Source: Erysipelotrichaceae bacterium
GTDB taxonomy: Bacteria; Bacillota_I; Bacilli_A; Erysipelotrichales; Erysipelotrichaceae
NCBI GenBank assembly: GCA_017432895.1
Contig: JAFRIG010000041.1
Coordinates: forward strand, 91,822-155,821
Length of the DNA stretch: 64,000 nucleotides
Direction: 5' to 3'
Shown here piece by piece: positions 17,167 through 26,200 of the stretch. Position numbers and translations under genes: made by a program. The notes under the pieces were generated by a model that worked only from the letters and a program-made list of their open reading frames with translations, was not told the origin of the DNA and ran no database searches. How positions within the stretch are numbered: position 1 is the stretch's first letter; every line of letters begins with the position of its first letter.

Positions 17167-18621
17167 TTATTTCTTCAGTTCCTTATAGACCTTCATTACT
17201 TCAGGATACAGTTTCCATAAGACTAATACACTCACCACCAGGAAAACGATATACCTGTAAACATAAGGCAAGGAATAAGATAAAACACTCAATTGATTGA
17301 TTGCCCAGAACAGCAACGAAATGAAAACCATCTTTTTAAAAGAGACACATCGGCTGCCACAGACCTTCTTCTCCAAAACACCCTGTATCACCAGCAGCAT
17401 CAGATAGCTGAAAGCCGTCGTATATGCCGCAGATCGATAACCGAACTTCGCGATACAGAAAAGGTTCAATGCCATATTTATCAGCATCGCAGCCATGGTT
17501 CCCAAAGCACAGTATAAAGTCTTTTTCTGGTAACGTTCGATCGAAGTAAAACAGTTGCTGAAAAAGCGAAACAGCGTCCCTGTCACCATCGGAGCGATCA
17601 GATAGACAGCCTCTTTGTATCTTGAACCACCAAGTATCAGAACCAGTTCCGGTCCCAGGATAACCAAAGCCCAGGAAATATAACCGAAAAGATATGTGAT
17701 GAAATCCCAGGGCTTCTGTATCTCTTCCGCTTCGTTTCGATCAAGCTTTTCAAAAAGCCAAGGCATGAATGAATGCCATACGGCATCTTCAATGATCCAG
17801 ATGATAAACGACACTGTCGTAGCCAAAGAGAATATACCGGTAACTTCACTTGAGACCATCTTGCGGATCATGATCTTATCCGCCTGGTTCATGATCTGAA
17901 TGGACAGGGTCTCCGGTATCAGCGGCAAACTATACGTAACAGCATAATGCCAATACTTCCTGTCTCTAGAAAAATCGCCATCCTTGCACATGATATAGGC
18001 GGCAAGCAGACCACCGATGATCTGTGGCGTATAATAACCGATGACTCGTAGATCGACGAGACTGTCATATAATCCCTTCCTGTTTCCCCAATATAACAAA
18101 GCGATCGAAAGCAGTGTCGCGGGAATCATCATCAAAGAAGAAAGGATGACGCTTCGCTTATATCTGAGCATATGCGCTTCCCTGGTCTGGAAATACATGA
18201 CCGATGTATATGAGAATGTATAAAGGATCATGAACACATACATCAGATCATCGATCTCGATAAAACCGATAAAGATCTTTCTGAAGAAGATGGATACCAG
18301 CAGATAGAATACTGCGATAACAAGATATGATAGACTCAAGGTCGAACTGACATATTTCTCAAAATCATCCCGGAAATCATACTTCGCTCTTGAGACGCTC
18401 CGATACATGCTCAAAGAAAGTACCGGTACCAGTATCAGCAGCCAGGATTCATATGTGCGCAATTCGCCATATTGAGCCGTCGAGACCAGCCTTGAATAGA
18501 TGGGTGTCGCCAGAAAAGAAACCCCTCTGACGAGAAGCTGCATCAGGATATAAAAGATCCCGGCGATCGTCGCCTTTCTATTAAGATCTTTTTTGCTGGT
18601 TTTATTTGTATTTTCGTTCAA
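17167..18621 (-). CDS. Wzx-type polysaccharide flippase (MATE/MOP superfamily)
   Basis: The 484-residue product has about 12-14 membrane helices and the hallmarks of oligosaccharide flippases: an N-terminal amphipathic segment followed by LLVRGVSFLATPIYSRLVSTAQYGELRTYES, which matches the common G(I/V)xFLxxPxxxRxLsxxxYG start of Wzx proteins. A PLIPETLSIQIMNQADKIMI segment lies near residue 240. It is expected to flip an undecaprenyl-pyrophosphate repeat unit. The start is the TTG at 18621 (AAGGA site 11 bases upstream), because no ATG occurs before the first helix. No wzy-type polymerase or initiating sugar transferase is visible in the window, so the polymer is either completed elsewhere or a short unit is exported. 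Confidence 0.87.
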   Translation of the reverse strand: MNENTNKTSKKDLNRKATIAGIFYILMQLLVRGVSFLATPIYSRLVSTAQYGELRTYESWLLILVPVLSLSMYRSVSRAKYDFRDDFEKYVSSTLSLSYLVIAVFYLLVSIFFRKIFIGFIEIDDLMYVFMILYTFSYTSVMYFQTREAHMLRYKRSVILSSLMMIPATLLSIALLYWGNRKGLYDSLVDLRVIGYYTPQIIGGLLAAYIMCKDGDFSRDRKYWHYAVTYSLPLIPETLSIQIMNQADKIMIRKMVSSEVTGIFSLATTVSFIIWIIEDAVWHSFMPWLFEKLDRNEAEEIQKPWDFITYLFGYISWALVILGPELVLILGGSRYKEAVYLIAPMVTGTLFRFFSNCFTSIERYQKKTLYCALGTMAAMLINMALNLFCIAKFGYRSAAYTTAFSYLMLLVIQGVLEKKVCGSRCVSFKKMVFISLLFWAINQLSVLSYSLPYVYRYIVFLVVSVLVLWKLYPEVMKVYKELKK

Positions 18622-18654
18622 AAATGTTCTGTTCCTTATCCGAAAGTCTTTAAT

Positions 18655-18683
18655 ATTTTACTATAAATAGACGATTCCAACAA
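18655..18683 (-). promoter_or_regulatory. Possible promoter for the flippase-to-hydro-lyase operon
   Basis: On the minus strand, TTGTTG (18683-18678), a 17-base spacer and TAAAAT (18660-18655) lie 34 bases before the flippase start. The -10 box is good and the -35 box is weak. Co-transcription with the upstream ATP-grasp gene is also possible. Confidence 0.35.
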
Positions 18684-18688
18684 CACGG

Positions 18689-19768
18689 CTAGCGTTCAAA
18701 AACGATATCCCACAGCTCTTTCTTCATCGGCTTTAGTGAAGCCTTTTGCGGGCCGGTCATTTGGGCATAGGAGTTGCCTTCGACCATTATCCAGCCTTCT
18801 TTTGACAAAGCGATATCCCAGCCGACATAAGAAAGTTTCTCTGTCTTTTCAGCTAAAGTGAGAACAAGTTTTTTTGCCTGTTCCCATTCCGGCAGCTGAA
18901 AGCCTTTAAAAACAAGGCCGCTATCCGGATGCTTTTTCAACATCACCCCTGTTTCAGCGCAGCCATCCGTCAGAACGATTCCCGTTTCCTGATCCACCAG
19001 ACAGGCCGGTCCGCCCATAAAACTGTTGTCAATGACCGAGTTTTTCTGTCCCGTACGAAAGTTGCTGGCCCAAAGCACGATTTTACCGTTTACCGTCCTC
19101 AAAGTCCTGACCTTCACCGTATTGACAGAAGCCGGATGGAAAGCTGCCAATCTGGGATCCTGTTTTATCATTTCCTCACAAACGACATTTCCGGAACTTC
19201 TGACTTTGGCAATCAGTTCCTCAGCCGAAGCAAAATCTTTAATATCAACTGCATAGATCCCGACCCCTCTGGATCCTGTATCATCTTTAACGATAAAACG
19301 AGGATGGCGCCGTATGAATTCCTCATCCAGATCTTCGCCCCTGATCACTTCCCTTTTATAAAATTCTTTAAACAGTTCATAGGTACGGTATTTATGAGTC
19401 AGGATCCGGGCTTCTTCTCTATCATTCAGTATGGAAGCGATCTTCAATGTATCGACTGCCGAAATAAAACCTTCTTTTTTCTGTTCATCAGCCTCGTAGA
19501 TATGATACATAAAGTAATCTTCGGCGGAATAGCCGTATTTCATCCAGCATCTTTCAATATCTTTTTTTATTTTTTCTCTATCTTGAGCTTTGTATACGGA
19601 AGCATTCTGATCCAGCAGTTTTTCGATCCTTTCTTCCGCAGGTTTGTGACTCAGTTTATGAACATAACATGCACTGTCATACGCAAAAGAAGAAACACCA
19701 TGCAAAAAAGTTCCGCCATGCAGATACCAGTTTGATAAGATCCTGTTTCCTTTATCGATCAGACTCAT
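18689..19768 (-). CDS. Sugar-transfer-associated ATP-grasp protein
   Basis: The 359-residue product fits the ATP-grasp family found with polysaccharide loci (PF14397 type): an FIVKDDTGSRGVGI nucleotide-binding loop near residue 155, VVCEEMIKQDPRLAAFHPASVNTVKVRT near 195 containing the family's HPxSxNTxR-like signature, and YVGWDIALSKEGWIMVEGN near 315 as the metal-binding end. Members are predicted to form amide bonds on sugars or lipid-linked intermediates. A GAGGTG site precedes the ATG by 8 bases. It lies 67 bases upstream of the flippase and 112 bases downstream of the InlB-repeat gene, from which a terminator separates it. It is the third ATP-grasp enzyme of the locus and not closely related to the paired copies. 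Confidence 0.82.
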   Translation of the reverse strand: MSLIDKGNRILSNWYLHGGTFLHGVSSFAYDSACYVHKLSHKPAEERIEKLLDQNASVYKAQDREKIKKDIERCWMKYGYSAEDYFMYHIYEADEQKKEGFISAVDTLKIASILNDREEARILTHKYRTYELFKEFYKREVIRGEDLDEEFIRRHPRFIVKDDTGSRGVGIYAVDIKDFASAEELIAKVRSSGNVVCEEMIKQDPRLAAFHPASVNTVKVRTLRTVNGKIVLWASNFRTGQKNSVIDNSFMGGPACLVDQETGIVLTDGCAETGVMLKKHPDSGLVFKGFQLPEWEQAKKLVLTLAEKTEKLSYVGWDIALSKEGWIMVEGNSYAQMTGPQKASLKPMKKELWDIVFER

Positions 19769-19792
19769 AAGATCACACCTCTTTCTATAATA

Positions 19793-19829
19793 AAAGCGGC
19801 AACACCCGTATATAGAGTATCACCGCTTT
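19793..19829 (-). terminator. Intrinsic terminator after the InlB-repeat protein gene
   Basis: On the minus strand, AAAGCGG and CCGCTTT arms (19829-19823, 19799-19793), with further weak pairing inside, are followed by TATTATAG. The hairpin separates the gene ending at 19881 from the glycan operon. Confidence 0.7.
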
Positions 19830-19880
19830 ATTTTATCAGGTTTTAATTACAGTTTATCAAATTATACTGACAATTTACGA

Positions 19881-21974
19881 TTAACCTTCGACACCTGTCA
19901 CCGGAGGAGTATAAGTGTTAGGTTCTATTACCGGGATCTTCTTCCACTGCGCTACCAGCAGGATTTCACTGTTCTTGCCGAGAGCTACCAGGATATCTTT
20001 GAAGTCATTGACATTCTTATATAATGTCTGATTTCCATCCGGATCGGTATAGACGAAACCTAAGAACTTGTAGCCTTTTCTGACGAACTGGTTAGGATCG
20101 GAAGTCATATCGGGATCAGAGTATTTGTACTCGTGATCAGGCATCGTGCCTGTACCGCCGTTGCCATCATACTTGATCGTATACTTCCAGGGATCCCATT
20201 GTGCAAACAGTTCGATCTCTCTGTCTTCTTCTTTTAAGAGCGTATCCTTGTATTCGACTGAACCATTCAGGATCTCACCACTATTTTCAAACTTGAAGCC
20301 GACGAAATCGTAACCGTATCTGCTGTATGTCCATTCGCTCTTGGAAGGCATCTTGTCCATATCGCCTGTGTAATCGGAATCGGCCATTTCACCCGTGGCA
20401 TCTGCAGCATTCTTCTTGTAGATGATCTTGTAAGGAAGCGGATTCCATTGAGCATAAAGAACGACAGTTCTGTCATCTTCTTTCAGAAGCATATCTCTGA
20501 AGTCATCAGGATCAGTGTGGATATCTTCGGAATTCGGATCCTCGATCGTATAACCCAGGAATTCGAAGCCCGGCCATTCAAATGTCCACTCATCCTTTGA
20601 AGGCATCGTCGGATTCGCACCCGTATAATCGTCATCGCTCATTTCACCGGTCGCATCCGGAGAATTCTTGTCATATTCGATCTTGTAATCGAGCGGATTC
20701 CATTGCGCATAAAGAACGACAGTTCTATCTTCTTCTTTCAGAAGCATATCTTTGAAATCTTCAGGATCGGTATGAATATCATCGGAATCCGGATCCTCGA
20801 TCGTATAACCCAGGAACTCATAGCCGGGTCTTTCAAATGACCAGGTTTCTTTGGAGTTCATCGTATCTTCAGATTTCCTGTAGGTATCATCATCCATTTC
20901 ACCGGTCGCATCATCGGCATTCTTTTTGTACTTGATCGTATAAGACTGCTCGAAATAGACTTTCAGGACCGTGGAACCATCAGGCTGAACTTCCAGCGAC
21001 CACTCTTTGTTCATGGCCTCATCGAGCTTATAGCCTTCGCCCATTTCCGGATTCGGTACCTTGTCTTCATCGGTGATGCTTACGATCGGTCTCTCATAGA
21101 GGTCGACGAAATAATCTTCACTGGTGTAGTCCGGAGTCTCAGGATAGCCTTCCGAGGTTTCGTAGTAATAAGCTACTTTATAAGGGGTGTGGGTCTGAAT
21201 GATCATCACCAGAAGATAGAGGTGGTCATGCTTGCCCTCAGCCGTAAACGAGAAGGAAGATTCGTTTTCAAGCGGAACAGCGAAAGTACCATCATCAAAG
21301 TCATACCAGGTACCATATTTCACATCATCTTCATCGATATGAACGATACCGCTGGAAGTAACCTTGAAATAATCGGAAAGGTTTTTGCCGTAACCATACT
21401 TATCTTTAGTATCGATATAGTAGATCTTTCTGCTATCAGCACCGGCATAATAGTAGTTGCCTTCATCCGGATCTTCGAATGCTACAGCACCATAGATATT
21501 GGCAGGGCTGGTAAACTCAGGATCATTGTAGAACGAATAGGTTACATCGTAATCCATGCCCATCGCATTCAGACGGATATCGTTATCAGATTCCAGTCTG
21601 ATACCGCGTTTACGGCCTGACTGCGCATCGATCCAGTCATCACCGGCTTTCTTATAACGGTTATAGCCGACAAAAGTGATATCGATCTTGATCGACTTGG
21701 TCTCTCCATAATAATTCAAAGCATCAGGATAGTAAGCCGTATATGTCGTGCCTGGCTCACCAATCGTATAGCTTGAAGGAATCGTCGACTTTTCTTTGTC
21801 ATAATTATTCCTGTTAAGCTCAAAAGAATAGAAGTTCTTTGACGAGATAGAGTTCGCATACTCTCTTACCGTCGGATCTTCGGCCACGATCTTGCTCGGT
21901 GCAACTGTCACTGCCAGTAAAACTGTCAGTAAGGTTGTCAGCACTTTTGCAGGATGAAGCTTCATTTTTTTCAT
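19881..21974 (-). CDS. Secreted InlB B-repeat protein with a C-terminal PPVTG motif (697 aa)
   Basis: From the ATG at 21974 (AGGAGG 9 bases upstream) a signal peptide (VLTTLLTVLLAVTVAPSKIVAED) precedes a beta-rich domain of unknown type (about 32-335). Four InlB B-repeats (Listeria-Bacteroides type) follow at about 340-680. Each has YxIxYxKN, a G(Y/F)EFLGY-like core and a VVLYAQW-like ending. The first two are nearly identical (HTDPEDFKDMLLKEEDRTVVLYAQW against HTDPDDFRDMLLKEDDR), which points to recent tandem duplication. The last residues are YTPPVTGVEG. PPVTG resembles a sortase motif, but the gene stops without a hydrophobic segment or basic tail, so covalent anchoring by the classical route is not possible as encoded. 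It is probably secreted or held by other proteins. The frame extends to 22016 without a better start. Confidence 0.85.
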   Translation of the reverse strand: MKKMKLHPAKVLTTLLTVLLAVTVAPSKIVAEDPTVREYANSISSKNFYSFELNRNNYDKEKSTIPSSYTIGEPGTTYTAYYPDALNYYGETKSIKIDITFVGYNRYKKAGDDWIDAQSGRKRGIRLESDNDIRLNAMGMDYDVTYSFYNDPEFTSPANIYGAVAFEDPDEGNYYYAGADSRKIYYIDTKDKYGYGKNLSDYFKVTSSGIVHIDEDDVKYGTWYDFDDGTFAVPLENESSFSFTAEGKHDHLYLLVMIIQTHTPYKVAYYYETSEGYPETPDYTSEDYFVDLYERPIVSITDEDKVPNPEMGEGYKLDEAMNKEWSLEVQPDGSTVLKVYFEQSYTIKYKKNADDATGEMDDDTYRKSEDTMNSKETWSFERPGYEFLGYTIEDPDSDDIHTDPEDFKDMLLKEEDRTVVLYAQWNPLDYKIEYDKNSPDATGEMSDDDYTGANPTMPSKDEWTFEWPGFEFLGYTIEDPNSEDIHTDPDDFRDMLLKEDDRTVVLYAQWNPLPYKIIYKKNAADATGEMADSDYTGDMDKMPSKSEWTYSRYGYDFVGFKFENSGEILNGSVEYKDTLLKEEDREIELFAQWDPWKYTIKYDGNGGTGTMPDHEYKYSDPDMTSDPNQFVRKGYKFLGFVYTDPDGNQTLYKNVNDFKDILVALGKNSEILLVAQWKKIPVIEPNTYTPPVTGVEG
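20460..20940 (-). repeat. Two tandem near-identical InlB-repeat-coding units of about 240 bp
   Basis: Within the InlB-repeat protein gene, the units ending near 20460 and 20700 share long stretches of DNA (for example the AGCATATC, GGATCCTCGATCGTATAACCCAGGAA-like and CATTGCGCATAAAGAACGAC segments). This is closer than their relation to the two other repeats of the same gene. Confidence 0.6.
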
Positions 21975-22060
21975 TTCACTAATCCTCCTCAAATAATACC
22001 TGACACGTCTTTTCACAACAAAAAGGCGTTAATATACCTATCTATATTCTACCAAAAAAG

Positions 22061-22089
22061 GCAGACCAGATTACTATAATTTGATCTGC
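22061..22089 (-). terminator. Intrinsic terminator after the lipoprotein gene
   Basis: On the minus strand, GCAGATCA and TGGTCTGC arms (one G-U pair, 13-base loop) are followed by CTTTTTTGG. The hairpin begins about 95 bases after the lipoprotein stop; the stretch between holds no gene. Confidence 0.75.
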
Positions 22090-22184
22090 AAAATCAACTT
22101 TTTTCGCTGTTTTTAATTTATGAAAGCGTTTCCAGCTCTTTTTGGCCTTTGTCGCTAGCGATCTACGTAAAATACGAAAGCCTT

Positions 22185-23246
22185 TTATTCCCTGCTTAGC
22201 AGCATTTTCTGGATCTTGAGATCCCATTTGCCCCAGTTTTTGCCATAGGCATAACCGATCACGATGGCTCCGTTTGAATCGATATAACCCTCTTTCGACT
22301 TGGCAACACCCATATTGTGGGCATAATCTTCGATGTCCTCTTTCACGGAAGCGATCTCTGTAAAATCCTTGCCATTATCCGACATATACACGATCAGATA
22401 AGAATCTTCCAGAAGTCTGTTTTGAATCGTGAAAGCCAGAAAGGTATCAAGATTCTCATCATAAACGACTTCCACCGAATCATGATCGAGCTGATAAAGG
22501 ACCGCCCCCTTATCTCTTATCGTACTGGGCCAGTCATCCGTCAGATCAGCTTTACATAAGCCGATGTAGGTATCCCGGATATCGATGTAACTGTAATAGA
22601 TGAACAGATCCTCGTCTTTGATGACGAAACTGACTTCACCAATCCCCCAGTTGTCCTGTCCTCCGTCATAATAGATGATCGGTTCGGGATCACCACCCCA
22701 GGAAGTCCCGTTCCACTTTTCAAAAGGACCATCAGGATTTTTACTGCGAGCGACGAAAGCCATATTATAGGAACCCTGACCTTCATAATAATCCGTCGCC
22801 GTATAAGCCAGATAGTAATAGCCGCCGAAACAGATCACGCCCGGATCGCAGACCGAACAGCGGTCTTTGGAACCGCTGCTAGGCTTTAAAACGATCTCTT
22901 CTTTCGACCACTCATCGCCATCATAATGGCGATACGTGATCCAGTCCCATTGCGAACCGCTGTTGCCCGGTGAAGAAAACCAGGCATCCATAGTTCCATC
23001 GTCATTTCTGATGATCGAAGGTCCGTAACGGTAATGGTCTTCAGAGGCGTAGAAGATCGTCTTCCCCTCATTGAGAGCCTTGATCTGATAAGTTACTTCT
23101 TCTTCTTTTTCAACGACATCCTCAGCAGGTATCTTTTCCTGTTCAGGGGGCTTTGTCTTTGAACATGAACTTAAAATGATCAGCAAAAACAAAACAATGA
23201 TCAGACATCTATGCCAGGCAAAGCCTTTTCTTACTGTTTTTGTCAT
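22185..23246 (-). CDS. Lipoprotein with a GH43-like beta-propeller fold (353 aa)
   Basis: The N-terminus has a basic start, a hydrophobic helix (LIIVLFLLIILSSC) and a lipobox with Cys near residue 29, then a Pro/Glu linker, so it should be lipid-anchored outside the membrane. The rest has repeated blade-like motifs: YGPSIIRNDDGTMDAWFSS near 73, a CDPGVICFGGYYYLAYTA segment near 133, WGIGEVSFVIKDEDLFIYYSY near 200, and DSVEVVYDENLDTFLAF near 255. These resemble five-bladed propeller glycosidases (GH43/GH32/GH117-like). A Glu and several Asp occur at blade starts, but the catalytic triad cannot be assigned by eye. It lies 44 bases downstream of the 1730-residue surface protein gene and may be co-transcribed with it. 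It may trim or bind the surface glycan. Confidence 0.75.
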   Translation of the reverse strand: MTKTVRKGFAWHRCLIIVLFLLIILSSCSKTKPPEQEKIPAEDVVEKEEEVTYQIKALNEGKTIFYASEDHYRYGPSIIRNDDGTMDAWFSSPGNSGSQWDWITYRHYDGDEWSKEEIVLKPSSGSKDRCSVCDPGVICFGGYYYLAYTATDYYEGQGSYNMAFVARSKNPDGPFEKWNGTSWGGDPEPIIYYDGGQDNWGIGEVSFVIKDEDLFIYYSYIDIRDTYIGLCKADLTDDWPSTIRDKGAVLYQLDHDSVEVVYDENLDTFLAFTIQNRLLEDSYLIVYMSDNGKDFTEIASVKEDIEDYAHNMGVAKSKEGYIDSNGAIVIGYAYGKNWGKWDLKIQKMLLSRE

Positions 23247-23290
23247 AAAAACATTTTAACAGAATTCATGATCACAGATCATAATATGAC

Positions 23291-26200
23291 CTATTCGACA
23301 ACATTTACCTTTACATAAACATTCCAGATCGCTGAGCGTCCCTTATATCTTCCCCCGTTTTCCGTGACCTTTAAAGTCGTGGATGTCGTAAATCCGTCAT
23401 ACAGGGAAACATTGATCGTCTTAGCCGCACTTTCAGGTATCCCATCGACCTCTGTTATCTTGATATACAGCTTGCCTGTTTCATTGGCGTAATCAATGAT
23501 CCTGGACCCATCGCCGATCGGCTCATTGTTGTATTTGTAGTAGAAACTCCACTCGTTGCCCACTTTGTTGTAGTCGTCGCACATTGGGATGATCTCGATT
23601 TCAAAACTGAACTTGGGATCCTCTTGCCAGATCGCATAGAAGGTCACTGTTCCGGATTCAGCCAGATTGCGCACGCTTTGACAATCACTATACATGATCC
23701 CCGAACCATCAGGGATCGTATTCCAGCCTATGAAAGAATAGTGTTTCCGCTTGAATTTGTTGACAGTCAAAACCTTATCTGAATCATAAGTCAAAGAAAG
23801 ATCGCTCATGGAACCGCTTCCGCCATTGGCATTGAACCTTAGTTTATAGGTATTGGCCTTCCACCTGGCCTCCAAAACAAGATTTCCATGACTTCCCTTG
23901 GCAATACTTGTCACCTTCTTGCCGTTAAGATACCAGCCGGTAAAACTGTATCCAGTTCTGACAGGAGATGACAAAACAAGGGCCGTCGACTTGCTGTAGG
24001 AATAAGAGATAGGATTGGGATTGTCCTGTTCAAAAGAACCCAGTTCCCCGGTATAGCTTATCGAATATGTTGCCGGTTCATCTTCAAAATAAGGGGTCAA
24101 AACCAGGTCCTGATAGATCCCGGCTGGCAGATAGGCGTAGCCGTCTTTGGTCCCATCATTATCCACCGGATAGATATACGATACTTCACCCTGCCTGTCT
24201 TCATATGTCCAATATAAGAGGTCATAGCCCAGTTTGATCGGATTGTTTATCCGATAGAGGTTTTCCTCTTCACTGTAACTGTACTTCTTTGGATTCTTTG
24301 ATGGATTGCTGATGCCCTTTTCCAGAGCGTAGCTGATCGAATAAGAGACATAGGACCAAAGCTCTGAAACCGCACCGCTTTTCTTGTCGATCACTTTAGT
24401 CACCGACAGGACGATATTGCCCTTATCTTCACTGACGAGATTTTTGATGCTGGAAGTTGCCGCTACGGTCTTGGCCACCATCTTGCCCTTGGCATCGAGA
24501 TAGGAATAGCTGAACTTTTTCACCGCTTTGCCCGGCGTATTGAAGACATCCTTATCGAGTTTATAGGACCTGTCATAGACAAAACCATCCACAATGACAT
24601 CGTCAAAGCCATCCGCCCTGTAAGTGATCGTATAAGTGATCGGCTCCCACTTCGCATATAGTGAAGTGTTTTTCATCGTCAGATCATCTATAGACATTAC
24701 TTCCTGGCTCAGAGCCTTATCGCTGTACCATCCCTTGAAAAGATAGCCTTTTCTTACCGGCCTAGGCAAAACGATGCTTTCCGATTCAATATTGAAAGTC
24801 TTGTCATAGACCTCATCCTTGGCAATAGAACCCTTATTCAGATTGTAGCTGAGCTTATAGCTGACAGGAGTGAAGTATGCATACAGACACCTGTCGCCAT
24901 AGGAGCCCTTGGCAATGGAACTCACTTTCTTGTCGGTTTCCAGATCACGCCAGCCGCCAAAACTGTAATAGTCCTTGACCAAAACCGGCAGTTTGAAAGC
25001 CTTGGAAAGGATATCATAGCTTCCCAGATACAGACCATCTGTTTCCGTCAGCCTTTCATCATAGACCTGTTTGGCCTTTAAGACACCACCCCTGGGATCA
25101 AGCGTCAAAGAATAGCTGATCGGATCGGAATAGATCGCATAAAACATGATCGTGGCATTGTTTTTGAGATCGATATTGATACCGGTGATATCATCACCCT
25201 CGTGATAAAGAGGTTCAAGATCATTTTTATTTGTCGACCAGCCTAAAAAGGCATAACCGTTTTTATAAGGGCTAAGGCTGGATACGATGACGGGATCATT
25301 GAGTTTATAAGTCTGGGCTTTCTCGATCGTACCTTTGCCGCCATTGGCGTTGTAGACGAGTTTATAGGTGTTTTCACTGTATTGAGCTTTTAAAGACAGA
25401 TCAGCTGCCACAGCCGAACCAAAGCTGTATTTCTGATCGTTGAGATACCAGCCGGCAAAGCTATAGCCCCTTCGTGATGGTTCAGCGATCGCCTTGAGTG
25501 TTTTGCCCTCTTCCACCAGGATCTTTGCCAGCAGACTGTCATCATGATCATAAAAGGAAGCGACAAAGATCTTCTTTGTCGACTCGGCGATCCTGATATA
25601 GCAGCGTACGCCGTAGTTTATATAACCCTCAGGCTCAAACAGGATATCATAGGATGCCGTGGTGATCCCCATTGCCGCCAGATGCCCCAGACTGATGCCG
25701 AAGCTTCCTTCCTGAATGCTGAAGCGGATCGGATCATCAAAGACATAACTGTCGCCTTTTCGGCCATAGATCTCGACTTTTCCTCTAGCTAAAGCTTCAA
25801 GCCATTGAGAATCTGAACTCTTCAATAAAATTCCATCGGCCAAACTGAAAGAGGTTTTCAGATCTGAAGGCAGATACGCCCTGATCGGCGATTCGATCGA
25901 CAGATCCTGAACGCTGTTATCCTCATAACCCGGTGCATGCAAAGTAAGGTCATAGGTACCGCCAGGAAACTTGTTTTCGATCAAAGAAGATTCGGGAATG
26001 ACGATCCTTCCGTTTTCATAACTATAAGATGTAACGGTCCTGTTATCGTATCGCCTGTTGACCAGACTGACTTCGATGTCGACATTATTATTGTTATAGA
26101 CAAAGTCGTTTACGATACCTTCGATATAGCCGTGATCTTTGAAAGAAACGATCTCATCTTCGCCATTAAAGATCTCGGGACTTGCCAGAGCCTGCAGCCA

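Noticed and set aside
18929..19735. A 268-codon plus-strand frame opposite the sugar-transfer ATP-grasp gene
   Set aside because: It is a shadow of the ATP-grasp gene; no start signal or recognisable protein pattern.
6746..19768. A ter (tellurite/stress) operon
   Set aside because: Only the C-C lyase and ATP-grasp types recall it; TerD-like, TerC-like and phosphoribosyltransferase genes are absent.
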